A DNA stretch of 32,008 bases from an uncultured Pelagibacteraceae bacterium (GTDB lineage Bacteria > Pseudomonadota > Alphaproteobacteria > Pelagibacterales > Pelagibacteraceae), in assembly GCA_902610975.1 (NCBI GenBank), contig CACLXL010000006.1:1-32008 (forward strand). Direction: 5' to 3'. Below the pieces are notes generated by a model. The model did not search any database. It saw nothing but the letters and a program-made list of their open reading frames with translations, and was not told the DNA's origin. The position numbers were made by a program, and so were the translations under genes. Within the stretch, counting starts at the first letter, position 1; each line of letters starts with the position of its first letter. Below, piece after piece: positions 24,434 through 32,008 of this stretch.

Positions 24434-25429
24434 ATGATCAATGTAGCACTTTTGGGTTTTGGTAGAATTGGGCAAATGCATGCTCAAAATATATATCTAA
24501 ATAAAACGCTTAATTTGTTATATGTATACGAAAAGATTGATAAACTCAGAAAAAAAGCTAAGAGTCTTTACAATTGTAAAATTGAAAAAGATTATAAAAA
24601 AATATTTTCAGACGAAAAAGTAGATATTATTTTTATTTCTAGCCCTACAAATACTCATATCAGATTTATCGAAGAAGGCATCAAATACAATAAAACTATT
24701 TTTTGTGAAAAACCTTTAGACTTAAATATAAATAAAATTGTTAAAACTTTCAAAAAAGTTAAGAAAAATAATTCGAAGATACAGATGGGGTTTAATCGAA
24801 GATTTGATCCTAGCCACCACTCAATTAAAAAAGATTTAGAAAAAGGCAAAATAGGAAGATTGGAAAAAATAATAATTACAAGCAGGGATCCAGCACCTCC
24901 TTCAAAAGCTTATCTTAAATCTTCTGGGGGTATTTTCAGAGACATGATGATTCATGATTTTGATTTATGTAGGTATTATTTAAATAATGATGAAATTTTA
25001 GAAATAAGTTCATCTGTAAGCTCATTTGAGAATTTTTACAAAAAAATCAAAGATCATGAATTAGCTACTGTTACCATGAAATCAAAGAAAGGTGTTATAT
25101 GTGTAATCACAAATTCTAGACATTGTTCATTTGGATACGATCAAAGGGTTGAATTATTTGGAAAAAAAGGAATGCTTTTATCAGGCAATCAAAAGAGGAC
25201 GGCCACAGAGATATTTAATTCAAATCAATCCCATTCACAAAAACCCTTTTTAAATTTTTTTATTGAACGATACAAAGAAGCTTATAATTTGCAATTGAAT
25301 GAACTAATTTCTCTTCATAAGAATAGAATAAAACCTAGATCATCTTTCAAAGATGGTTATCTAGCTTTAAAAATTGCTAATGCTGCATATCAATCTCTAA
25401 AGCAAAAAAAGATAATAAAATTAAAGTAA
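24434..25429 (+). CDS. iolG: Inositol 2-dehydrogenase-like oxidoreductase
   Basis: Gfo/Idh/MocA-family NAD-dependent dehydrogenase, probably oxidising myo-inositol to 2-keto-myo-inositol (scyllo-inosose). The nucleotide-binding LLGFGRIGQMHAQNI opens the 331-residue protein. CEKPLD holds the catalytic Lys93, and GGIFRDMMIHDFDLCRY supplies Asp170, His174 and Asp175, spaced as in characterised inositol dehydrogenases. FNRRFDPSH and RDPAPPSKAYLKSSGG are also typical of IolG. Divergence from iolE strengthens the assignment, though a related cyclitol dehydrogenase remains possible. Confidence 0.88.
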   Translation: MINVALLGFGRIGQMHAQNIYLNKTLNLLYVYEKIDKLRKKAKSLYNCKIEKDYKKIFSDEKVDIIFISSPTNTHIRFIEEGIKYNKTIFCEKPLDLNINKIVKTFKKVKKNNSKIQMGFNRRFDPSHHSIKKDLEKGKIGRLEKIIITSRDPAPPSKAYLKSSGGIFRDMMIHDFDLCRYYLNNDEILEISSSVSSFENFYKKIKDHELATVTMKSKKGVICVITNSRHCSFGYDQRVELFGKKGMLLSGNQKRTATEIFNSNQSHSQKPFLNFFIERYKEAYNLQLNELISLHKNRIKPRSSFKDGYLALKIANAAYQSLKQKKIIKLK

Positions 25430-25531
25430 TTTTTGACTACCTCTAGTTGTATGTATTTTTTTTCCTTTTGTAATTTAACCAATTTTTTGTTTTAATTGCG
25501 CAAAATTAACAAACAAATGAGGGAAATAATC
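25430..25531 (+). promoter_or_regulatory. Upstream region of the ABC transporter operon
   Basis: This 102-base gap, the longest in the window, has a TTGACT (25433-25438) as possible -35. The best -10-like TATTTT (25454-25459, preceded by TG) is only 15 bases away, so the spacing is short. A perfect eight-base palindrome TTGCGCAA lies at 25496-25503, between this and the start, where a repressor site would fit. A good Shine-Dalgarno GAGG (25519-25522) precedes the ATG at 25532 by nine bases and decides the start. Confidence 0.4.
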
Positions 25532-26455
25532 ATGAAAAAAGTATACTTAACTGTTGCTGCTCTAATGAGCTGGGCAATGATGTCAGTAGCTGTTCTAGCA
25601 GTAGATATTATTGTTGTGTCTCATGGACAAGCAAATGACCCTTTCTGGTCTGTTGCAAAAAATGGAGTTGATAAAGCTTGTAAAGATATGAAAGTATCTT
25701 GCAAATATACTGCTCCGGCAACATTTGACATGGTAGAGATGGCAAAACTTATTGACAACGCTGTTTCTCAAAAGCCAAAAGGTATTGTAATAACTCTTCC
25801 AGATGCTGCCGCTTTAGGTAAATCTGTTAAAGCTGCAATATCTGCAGGTATCCCAGTAATCTCTATGAATTCTGGTTCAGACGACTACATGAAATTAGGT
25901 ATTAGTGCTCACGTAGGTCAAACAGAGTTTGAAGCTGGCGTAGGTGGCGGACAAAAAATGAAAGCTGCTGGTGGTAAAAAAGCACTATGTGTTAACCACG
26001 AAGTAGGTAACGTCGCTTTAGATAGAAGATGTGCTGGTTTTAAAAAAGGCTTTGGTGGATCTGTAGACATATTAGGTACATCAAATGACCCGACTGAAAT
26101 TCAAAAAGCTGTAGCTGCTAAATTAGGTGGTGGATATGACACTATTCTTACTTTAGGAGCTGGTCTAGCGGGAGAAGCTGCTTTAAAAGCTTTAGAGTCT
26201 GCTGGTAAGGTTGGAAGCGTAAAACTTGGTACATTCGATATGTCGCCAGGAATGCTAAAAGCTGCTGCTGCTGGAAAAGTTGAGTTCTTAATTGACCAAC
26301 AACAGTACCTACAAGGTTATTTACCTATAGCTATCTTTTCTCAATATATGAGATATGGAACAATGCCAGCTGGTGTTGTCATGACAGGACCTGGTTTTGT
26401 TACTCCTAACAATGCGAAGGATGTAATAAAATGGGCTGCTCAAGGTTATAGATAA
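25532..26455 (+). CDS. Periplasmic sugar-binding protein of a CUT2-type ABC transporter
   Basis: Captures the sugar or cyclitol in the periplasm. A signal peptide with cleavage likely after A-L-A at residue 23 precedes DIIVVSHGQANDPFWSVAKNG, the ribose/inositol-binding (Peripla_BP_4) start. Further family segments are MVEMAKLIDNAVSQKPKGIVITLPDAAALG, IPVISMNSGSDD, VNHEVGNVALDRRCAGFKKGF, LGTFDMSPGML and IDQQQYLQGYLPI. Inositol is the likely ligand from the flanking iol genes, but a fructose-type ligand is also possible. Its codons are visibly less AT-rich and more repetitive (Gly/Ala) than its neighbours, consistent with high expression. It is followed by a hairpin terminator. Confidence 0.93.
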   Translation: MKKVYLTVAALMSWAMMSVAVLAVDIIVVSHGQANDPFWSVAKNGVDKACKDMKVSCKYTAPATFDMVEMAKLIDNAVSQKPKGIVITLPDAAALGKSVKAAISAGIPVISMNSGSDDYMKLGISAHVGQTEFEAGVGGGQKMKAAGGKKALCVNHEVGNVALDRRCAGFKKGFGGSVDILGTSNDPTEIQKAVAAKLGGGYDTILTLGAGLAGEAALKALESAGKVGSVKLGTFDMSPGMLKAAAAGKVEFLIDQQQYLQGYLPIAIFSQYMRYGTMPAGVVMTGPGFVTPNNAKDVIKWAAQGYR

Positions 26456-26465
26456 GAGAAATATT

Positions 26466-26503
26466 AAAAAGGCCTAGTGATTATTCACTAGGCCTTTTTT
26501 TTT
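26466..26503 (+). terminator. Intrinsic terminator/attenuating hairpin inside the ABC operon
   Basis: A perfect stem GGCCTAGTGA (26471-26480) and TCACTAGGCC (26485-26494) with loop TTAT is extended by AAAAA/TTTTT to 15 pairs and ends in nine T bases (26495-26503). It begins 10 bases after the binding-protein stop and ends 12 bases before the permease ATG. Partial termination or 3'-end protection here would give much more binding protein than permease and ATPase, a common arrangement in ABC importers. It is the only clear factor-independent terminator in the window. Confidence 0.92.
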
Positions 26504-26515
26504 AAGTTTTTTTAT

Positions 26516-27643
26516 ATGTCTACAAAGTCTAAAAGTATTGAAACAAAAACTGACATCAATCAGGATGAAAGACTCAAAAAAGTTTCTAAATTAAGGTTAT
26601 TATTAAATAGACCTGAACTTGGCGCTCTTGGTGGAGCTATACTTGTATTTATATTTTTTGGTATTGTGGCTGGTGATACCGGAATGTTTAGTGCATATGG
26701 AGTACTAAACTTCTTAGATGTCTCAGCTAATCTAGGTATAATAGCTATTGCCGCTGCTATGTTAATGATAGGTGGAGAATTCGATTTGTCTATAGGATCA
26801 ATGATTGGATTTGCAGGTATATGTATAGCTATTCCAGCAATTTATTGGGGATGGCCACTATGGATGAGTATTATTTTTGCATTCTCAATGGCTGTACTAG
26901 TAGGATATTTCAATGGAATATTAGTTGTAAGAACAGGCTTGCCATCATTCATCGTTACTCTTGCAATGCTTTTTATTTTAAGAGGGGCAACTTTAGCTAT
27001 AACAAGATTGATCACTGGTCGTACACAAGTTCCAGGTCTAAGAGTTTTAATCGAAGATGATCCATTAGCATGGATATTTGCAACTGATACTTTTAAATGG
27101 GTCTTTACTTGGTTAGGTTCGATGAATCTGATTGCACTGAGAACAGATGGAACTCCCCTAGCCACGGGTATACCTCCATCTGTAATTTGGTTTATAGCTT
27201 TGGCAATCATTACAACATGGATACTAATGAAAACAAGATATGGAAATTGGATATTTGCATCCGGGGGAGATAAAAATGGTGCTAACAATGTTGGAGTACC
27301 AGTTGGTAGGGTAAAAATAAGTTTATTTATAGGAACTGCAGTAGCAGCAACTATTTTTGCTACTATTCAAGTTTTAGATGCAGGCTCAGCTGATACAATG
27401 CGTGGAACTTTAAAAGAATTGGAAGCAATTGCAGCTGCAGTTGTTGGAGGCTGTCTATTAACTGGTGGATATGGTTCAGCTATTGGTGCAGCATTTGGAG
27501 CCTTAATATTTGGAACAGTATCAATGGGTATATTTTATACTGATGTAGATACAGACTGGTTTAAAGTTTTTTTAGGAGCAATGATGTTAATTGCGGTGAT
27601 CTTTAATAATTATATTAGAAGAAAGGTAACGGAAAGCAAATAA
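26516..27643 (+). CDS. Sugar ABC transporter permease (CUT2/RbsC-type)
   Basis: Inner-membrane channel partner of the upstream binding protein. The 375-residue protein has a long polar N-terminus (about 30 residues) and roughly ten hydrophobic helices. Family segments are [70 protein letters not shown] and the conserved [25 protein letters not shown] loop that contacts the ATPase. It starts 12 bases after the hairpin T-tract and its stop overlaps the ATPase start by one base. Confidence 0.94.
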   Translation: MSTKSKSIETKTDINQDERLKKVSKLRLLLNRPELGALGGAILVFIFFGIVAGDTGMFSAYGVLNFLDVSANLGIIAIAAAMLMIGGEFDLSIGSMIGFAGICIAIPAIYWGWPLWMSIIFAFSMAVLVGYFNGILVVRTGLPSFIVTLAMLFILRGATLAITRLITGRTQVPGLRVLIEDDPLAWIFATDTFKWVFTWLGSMNLIALRTDGTPLATGIPPSVIWFIALAIITTWILMKTRYGNWIFASGGDKNGANNVGVPVGRVKISLFIGTAVAATIFATIQVLDAGSADTMRGTLKELEAIAAAVVGGCLLTGGYGSAIGAAFGALIFGTVSMGIFYTDVDTDWFKVFLGAMMLIAVIFNNYIRRKVTESK

Positions 27644-28437
27644 TGTCTGACTATTTAGTTCAATTTAACAACATAAGTAAATTTTTTGGTAAAGTAATAG
27701 CTCTTAAAGATGTAACTATGAAATTAAAAAAAGGTGAAATTATGTGTCTTCTTGGTGACAATGGTGCAGGTAAATCAACTTTAATTAAAACATTAGCCGG
27801 AGTACACAAACCTGATGAAGGTGAAATTATTGTCGAAGGAAAAAAAACAATATTTGATAGCCCCAAAGATGCATTGGACATGGGAATAGCTACTGTATAT
27901 CAGGATCTAGCTTTAGTCTCTTTAATGAGTGTTACAAGAAACTTTTTTATGGGCAGAGAACCCATGAAAGGTCCAGCATTTTTCAAAACGTTCGATATTG
28001 AAAAGGCAAATAAAATAGCTGCTGATAGAATGGGGCAGATAGGTATTGATGTTAGAGATCCGTCTCAGGCCGTCGGAACGATGTCGGGTGGTGAGAGACA
28101 ATGTTTAGCAATTAGCAGAGCTATATATTTTGGAGCAAAAGTTCTCGTTTTAGATGAGCCTACCTCTGCTCTTGGGGTTCACCAAGCTTCGGTTGTTTTA
28201 AAATATATAGTCAAAGCTGCTTCTCAGGGTTTAGCTGTTATTTTAATAACACATAATGTTCATCATGCTTATCCAGTTGGAAATAGTTTTACAGTATTAA
28301 ATAGAGGAAAAAGTTTAGGTACATATGAAAAAAAAGATATTTCTAGAGAAAAACTTTTAAGTATGATGGCAGGTGGTGAAGAGTTAAATAAATTAGAGGT
28401 AGAGCTTCAGGAAATGAACAGGTCTACAGCTAATTAA
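27643..28437 (+). CDS. Sugar ABC transporter ATP-binding protein, single-domain
   Basis: ATPase energising the CUT2 importer. Motifs are Walker [10 protein letters not shown] (38-46), Q-loop VYQDLAL (Gln87), signature MSGGERQ (147-153), Walker [12 protein letters not shown] (167-177) and switch [10 protein letters not shown] (His204). At 264 residues it contains one ABC domain, while most CUT2 importers use a fused pair of about 500 residues. Single-domain ATPases are known in this family, for example FrcA of rhizobial fructose uptake, so two copies would act as a homodimer. It overlaps its neighbours by one base each. Confidence 0.95.
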   Translation: MSDYLVQFNNISKFFGKVIALKDVTMKLKKGEIMCLLGDNGAGKSTLIKTLAGVHKPDEGEIIVEGKKTIFDSPKDALDMGIATVYQDLALVSLMSVTRNFFMGREPMKGPAFFKTFDIEKANKIAADRMGQIGIDVRDPSQAVGTMSGGERQCLAISRAIYFGAKVLVLDEPTSALGVHQASVVLKYIVKAASQGLAVILITHNVHHAYPVGNSFTVLNRGKSLGTYEKKDISREKLLSMMAGGEELNKLEVELQEMNRSTAN

Positions 28438-29336
28438 TGCAAATAGGAATAGATTTAGGGGCAACTAAAATAGAGTACGTTCTTTTAGATAATAATAATA
28501 TAGAATTAAAAAGAGACAGAGTTCAAACACCTGAAGATTATGAAAACACAATAATTTCAATCACTGAAATTATAAAAAAATTAGAAAATAAATCTGGAAA
28601 TTTTAATGTAGGTATATGTCATCCTGGCGCTGTAGATAAAACTACAGGATTAATTAAAAATGCACATAACTCTCAATGGCTTAATAATAAGAACTTAATA
28701 AAAGATTTAAAATTAAAAATGAATAATAATTTTCTCTCAGAAAATGACGCTAATTGTTTTTGTTTATCTGAGGCATTTGATGGATCAGCTAGTCATTATG
28801 AAACTGTATTTGGTATTATATTAGGATCGGGCTGTGGCGGTGGATTAGTAATTAATAAAAAAATAATATCTGGATCAAATGGTTTGGGAGGAGAATGGAG
28901 TTTAAATCAAATGCCACTTACAAATACACCAAACTTAAAATCCGATAAAATCTTAGATTTTTCAAATAGACTAGAAGGTTATCTATCCGGTAAATCAATA
29001 GAAAAAAGATTTAATGAACAATTTAATGAAAAAATTTCAGCAAAAGAAATTTTTAGCAGATATAGAAAAAAGGATAGTAACTGCACTTTATTTATAAATG
29101 AGTATAAAGATATTTTAGCAAGATGTTTGGTTATTATAGTAACAACCCTTGATCCAGATGCTATTGTTTTCGGTGGTGGAATTTCTAATGAGATAGATTT
29201 TTTAGATCAAATTAAAAAAAAAACATCATCATTTATAAATGAACCTAATCTTAAAACAGTGTTTTTAAAACCAAAGCATGGAGACGCAAGTGGGGTAAGA
29301 GGTGCTGCTATTTTGAGTAGGCAAAGTTCTATTTAA
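28437..29336 (+). CDS. ROK-family sugar kinase-like protein lacking the zinc site
   Basis: ATP-dependent sugar kinase fold: IGIDLGATKIE phosphate motif at the N-terminus, CHPGAVDKTTGLIKNAHNSQWLN, the catalytic ENDANC (Asp104), and the GSGCGGGLVINKK nucleotide loop (130-142). The usual ROK zinc motif is gone: GEWGH reads GEWSL (Leu156 for His) and the CxCGxxGCxE stretch reads KILDFSNRLE (171-180), with no Cys. It ends the transporter operon, the position of frcK in rhizobial frcBCAK, so it may phosphorylate the imported sugar; a regulatory role cannot be excluded, though no DNA-binding domain is present. It overlaps the convergent oxidoreductase by eight bases. Confidence 0.87.
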   Translation: MQIGIDLGATKIEYVLLDNNNIELKRDRVQTPEDYENTIISITEIIKKLENKSGNFNVGICHPGAVDKTTGLIKNAHNSQWLNNKNLIKDLKLKMNNNFLSENDANCFCLSEAFDGSASHYETVFGIILGSGCGGGLVINKKIISGSNGLGGEWSLNQMPLTNTPNLKSDKILDFSNRLEGYLSGKSIEKRFNEQFNEKISAKEIFSRYRKKDSNCTLFINEYKDILARCLVIIVTTLDPDAIVFGGGISNEIDFLDQIKKKTSSFINEPNLKTVFLKPKHGDASGVRGAAILSRQSSI

Positions 29337-30486
29337 GTATTGATTTAATCTCTTTATTTGAAAATGGTTTCGGCTTTTCACATTTAATAGAAATTCTTTG
29401 TTTTTTATTATTTCTTGCAGATAAATGGATTGCTTCTATGATATTTAAAACATGAAGAGATAAATTTCCGTTACATCTATGTTTTTTCTTATTTTTAATT
29501 GAATTTATCATCTCCGATAATCCAACACCTCTATAATTTGCGTTAGTAGGAGACTCGTTTGCTCTAGAGCTTTGGGTTCTTATATTAATTTTTCCCAAGG
29601 ACATTTTGTTTGTTTGATGACTCTTCCATGTACTACCTAATTTTTTACTGATTAAGACTGATCCTCCAAACATATTTGGATCCGGAATTATCATAGAACC
29701 TTTATCTCCGTAAAGTTCAATATGGTTTCTTAAATGAGAAATTACATCAAAAGATAAAGTCAATCTAATTATCGTGCCATTATGAAATTTTATAGTAGAA
29801 AAATAAGTTGTTGGACACTCTACTTTAAATTTTTTTCCTTTTTTTGGTCCTATACCAATAATTCGCTTACTAGCTCCTTTTGAACTTATACTTGTCACTT
29901 CTTTAGCTGGACCTAGTAAGTTTACTAAAGCAGTAAGATAATATGGACCCATATCTATCACTGGTCCACCTCCATTTTTAGCAAACCAAGGCTCTGGATT
30001 AGGATGATAAGATTGTATTCCTGGATAAGCAAATATCCCAGTTCCAAATTTTACTTTACCTATAACATTTTTATCCAAAAGTTCTCTTGCTTTTTGATTT
30101 CCTCCACCTAAGAAGGTATCAGGAGCATTTCCTATAAAAAGTTTTTTCCTTTTTGCTATTCTTATAAGTTCTTTTCCATCTTCAAATGAAACCGCTAATG
30201 GTTTTTCAGAATAAACGTGTTTACCATTAAGTAATGATTTTTTAGCTATTAAATAATGTGCACTAGGTATTGTTAAGTTTAGAACGACTTGAATTGCTTT
30301 ATCTTTAAGCAATTCATTAACTGAAGTTGAACTTATCTTATAAGTTTTAGCACACTTTTGAGCTGCGAGTTTGTTAATATCAGCACATTTGATTATCTTA
30401 AAGTTATTGAAATATTTATGTGCCCTAAAATAAGTTTCAGCTATATGACCGCAGCCAATTAGACCGACTTTATAAAACTTTCCCAT
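29329..30486 (-). CDS. Gfo/Idh/MocA-family oxidoreductase
   Basis: NAD(P)-dependent sugar or cyclitol dehydrogenase of unknown substrate. The 385-residue protein has VGLIGCGHIAETYFRAH, SEKPLAVS with Lys95, and a GGGPVIDMGPYYLTALVNLLGP segment in which the His common in inositol dehydrogenases is replaced by a Tyr. This variant is typical of a distinct MviM-like subgroup, so it is not a second iolG in the strict sense. It lies eight bases after iolD in the same direction, presumably one operon. Confidence 0.88.
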   Translation of the reverse strand: MGKFYKVGLIGCGHIAETYFRAHKYFNNFKIIKCADINKLAAQKCAKTYKISSTSVNELLKDKAIQVVLNLTIPSAHYLIAKKSLLNGKHVYSEKPLAVSFEDGKELIRIAKRKKLFIGNAPDTFLGGGNQKARELLDKNVIGKVKFGTGIFAYPGIQSYHPNPEPWFAKNGGGPVIDMGPYYLTALVNLLGPAKEVTSISSKGASKRIIGIGPKKGKKFKVECPTTYFSTIKFHNGTIIRLTLSFDVISHLRNHIELYGDKGSMIIPDPNMFGGSVLISKKLGSTWKSHQTNKMSLGKINIRTQSSRANESPTNANYRGVGLSEMINSIKNKKKHRCNGNLSLHVLNIIEAIHLSARNNKKQRISIKCEKPKPFSNKEIKSILK

Positions 30487-30494
30487 TAAAAAGT

Positions 30495-32008
30495 TTATAC
30501 ACCTTTTCTCTGTTTTTTCTTCCCCTCTAGGTGTTCTTTTAGGGCTCTTTCATTTTCCTTAGTCGTTGGTATTGAAAGAGTAGGGCTTTCCCAATATGCA
30601 GAACCTTCTAACCATTGATATCCATCGGTATGAATACTTATAACATACGTTTTCTTTGATTTTTTTGCTCTTTTAAAAGCCTCTTCTAATTCAGATATTG
30701 AGTTAACTTGTTCCCCCTCTGCACCCATACTTTTAGCATGTGACGCAAAATCAACTGGAACAAGATTTGGAGTTTTCGAACTTTTTAACAAACAATTAAA
30801 TTCTTTACCCCCCTTATACAATTGAAGTCTATTAATAACTGCATGACCGCCGTTATCGCAAACTATTATAATTAATTTATTATTAGTAATTACCGAACTG
30901 TAAATATCTGAATTATAAAGCAAATATGATCCGTCTCCAACAAATGCTATAACTTCTTTATTGGGGTTTGCCATTTTAATCCCAAGAGCCCCTGAAATTT
31001 CATAACTCATACAACTAAAACCCCATTCAGTTTCATGAGTATTTAATTCTCTAGGTCTCCAAACTTGCACAACTTCTCCTACTAAACCACCTGCCGCAGT
31101 AACTGCTATATCTGATGGATTAGAATTTCTATATATTGCACCAACTGCATGAGCATAACTAGGTAATTTTTGATTAGTAGGACCACTCTCTTTGTCTACA
31201 TATTGATTCCAACTTTTTAACTCTGATTGTGCTTTTTTATTCCAACTATCCTCTGCTTTCCAACTTCCTAGAACTAAAGATAATTCAGATAATGAAACCT
31301 TAGCATCACCAACTACAGCTTGTGCCATATGTTTGTTTGCATCAAATCTAGCTGCGTTAATAGATACAAGTTTGAAATTTGGATTTTCAAAGTTTGCCCA
31401 AGATCCTGTAGTAAAATCTGCTAGTTTAGTTCCTACTGCTATAGCTAAGTCTGTTTTTTTAGCCATATTATTTGCAGCTTTACCTCCAAGACCACCTATT
31501 GGTCCTAAAAAATGAGAATGGTCTCTTTTCATAGTAGAATAACCCATAACGGTTTGTGTTACTGGTACATTATGTTTTTTCGCAAAATCAGATAATTCAT
31601 CCATTGCATAAGAGTAAAATACTCCTCCTCCTGAAATTATTATTGGATTTTTTGAAGATTTAATTGCCTCAGCTGCTTTTTTTATTTGATAGTCATCTGG
31701 ACGTGGACGTCTAATAGAATGAACTCTTTCTTCAAAAAATTCTTCGGGATAATCGAAAACTTCTCCTTGGACATCTTGACTTAAAGAGATACATGCAGGA
31801 CCACAGTCTGCAGGATCAAGCATAACTTCAATTGCCTGAGGTAAAGTAGAAATTATTTGCTCAGGACGAGTAATTCTATCAAAGTATCTAACTACTGGTT
31901 TAAATCCATCATTTTGTGTAATCCCAGGATTATTAAAATGTTCAACTTGTTGTAATACTGGATCTGGCATTCTATTCGCAAAAGTATCTCCAGGTAAAAA
32001 TAATATTG
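30495..32008 (-). CDS. iolD: 3D-(3,5/4)-trihydroxycyclohexane-1,2-dione hydrolase, 5' end outside window
   Basis: Thiamine-diphosphate enzyme that opens the inositol-derived ring, third step of the inositol pathway. The frame remains open to the window edge (ILFLPGDTFANR precedes the first in-window Met at 31970), and about 120-130 N-terminal residues of a usual 610-640 are missing, so the true start is beyond 32008. Visible parts are RPDPVLQQVEHF-like text, the central TPP-family domain with PIIISGGGVFYS, and the TPP-binding VGDGSYLLYNSDIYSS...NN segment near the C-terminus, followed by GHAVINRLQ and a basic tail. The enzyme sits upstream of the oxidoreductase gene. Confidence 0.93.
   Translation of the reverse strand, partial: ILFLPGDTFANRMPDPVLQQVEHFNNPGITQNDGFKPVVRYFDRITRPEQIISTLPQAIEVMLDPADCGPACISLSQDVQGEVFDYPEEFFEERVHSIRRPRPDDYQIKKAAEAIKSSKNPIIISGGGVFYSYAMDELSDFAKKHNVPVTQTVMGYSTMKRDHSHFLGPIGGLGGKAANNMAKKTDLAIAVGTKLADFTTGSWANFENPNFKLVSINAARFDANKHMAQAVVGDAKVSLSELSLVLGSWKAEDSWNKKAQSELKSWNQYVDKESGPTNQKLPSYAHAVGAIYRNSNPSDIAVTAAGGLVGEVVQVWRPRELNTHETEWGFSCMSYEISGALGIKMANPNKEVIAFVGDGSYLLYNSDIYSSVITNNKLIIIVCDNGGHAVINRLQLYKGGKEFNCLLKSSKTPNLVPVDFASHAKSMGAEGEQVNSISELEEAFKRAKKSKKTYVISIHTDGYQWLEGSAYWESPTLSIPTTKENERALKEHLEGKKKQRKGV

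Noticed and set aside
24377-24487. N-terminal extension of iolE by 37 residues
   Set aside because: It would cover the divergent promoter gap and part of iolG, and IolE proteins start near the GIAPIAW segment.
26842-27288. 148-codon reverse frame inside the permease
   Set aside because: Antisense shadow of a strongly conserved membrane protein; no recognisable product.
1-32008. CRISPR arrays, insertion sequences, prophage or att sites
   Set aside because: No regularly spaced repeats, transposase, integrase or phage genes were seen; the tRNA-Glu 3' end is followed by a housekeeping-type gene, not an integrase.

Overview
The window looks like a piece of a streamlined, very AT-rich alphaproteobacterial genome, most likely a SAR11 (Pelagibacterales) marine bacterium. 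This rests on Lys/Asn/Ile-rich proteins, many A-runs, near-total coding coverage, genes that abut or overlap by a few bases, a K+-insensitive proton-pumping pyrophosphatase, and alphaproteobacterial gene orders (nrdR-rib-nusB; ubiquinol-cytochrome c chaperone-plsX-ihfA-merR). The lineage is inferred from these features and was not tested by any search. No gap between genes exceeds about 102 bases. I see no insertion sequence, prophage, CRISPR array or rRNA.

Layout. 1-3.1 kb: lepB-rnc-recO forward, converging on hemB. 3.15-8.9 kb: rpiB-glyA-nrdR-ribD-ribE-ribBX-ribH-nusB forward (carbon/one-carbon metabolism, ribonucleotide reductase control, riboflavin synthesis), then hppA to 11.0 kb. 11.0-14.3 kb: bamE (reverse) diverges from a forward run of ubiquinol-cytochrome c chaperone, rpmF (too short for most gene callers), plsX, ihfA, merR-like and rpmG, which converges on a small chorismate mutase gene. 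14.35-24.4 kb: ctaA, rplM-rpsI, argC, a small Cys-containing lipoprotein, hom, glpX, recJ, tRNA-Glu, a D-2-hydroxyacid dehydrogenase and a membrane-anchored unknown protein, converging on iolE.

23.5-32 kb is the accessory, catabolic part: iolE (reverse) and iolG (forward) share a 57-base promoter gap. Then come a CUT2-type sugar ABC transporter (binding protein, hairpin terminator, permease, single-domain ATPase), a ROK-family kinase, and in reverse a Gfo/Idh/MocA oxidoreductase and the C-terminal part of iolD, which runs off the window. Together these suggest uptake of myo-inositol or a related cyclitol/sugar and its stepwise oxidation, dehydration and ring hydrolysis; the transported substrate is inferred from context only.

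Most notable: the recJ reading frame ends inside the tRNA-Glu gene, taking its last seven codons and stop codon from the tRNA. Several enzymes have lost diagnostic residues (the RibA-like half of RibBX, the lumazine synthase active-site His, the ROK zinc site, the NrdR second zinc knuckle). Expected neighbours era and fabH are missing from otherwise conserved gene orders. All five tail-to-tail junctions have no room for terminators, and the one clear intrinsic terminator lies inside the ABC operon. I did not find a convincing wholly new multi-gene system.
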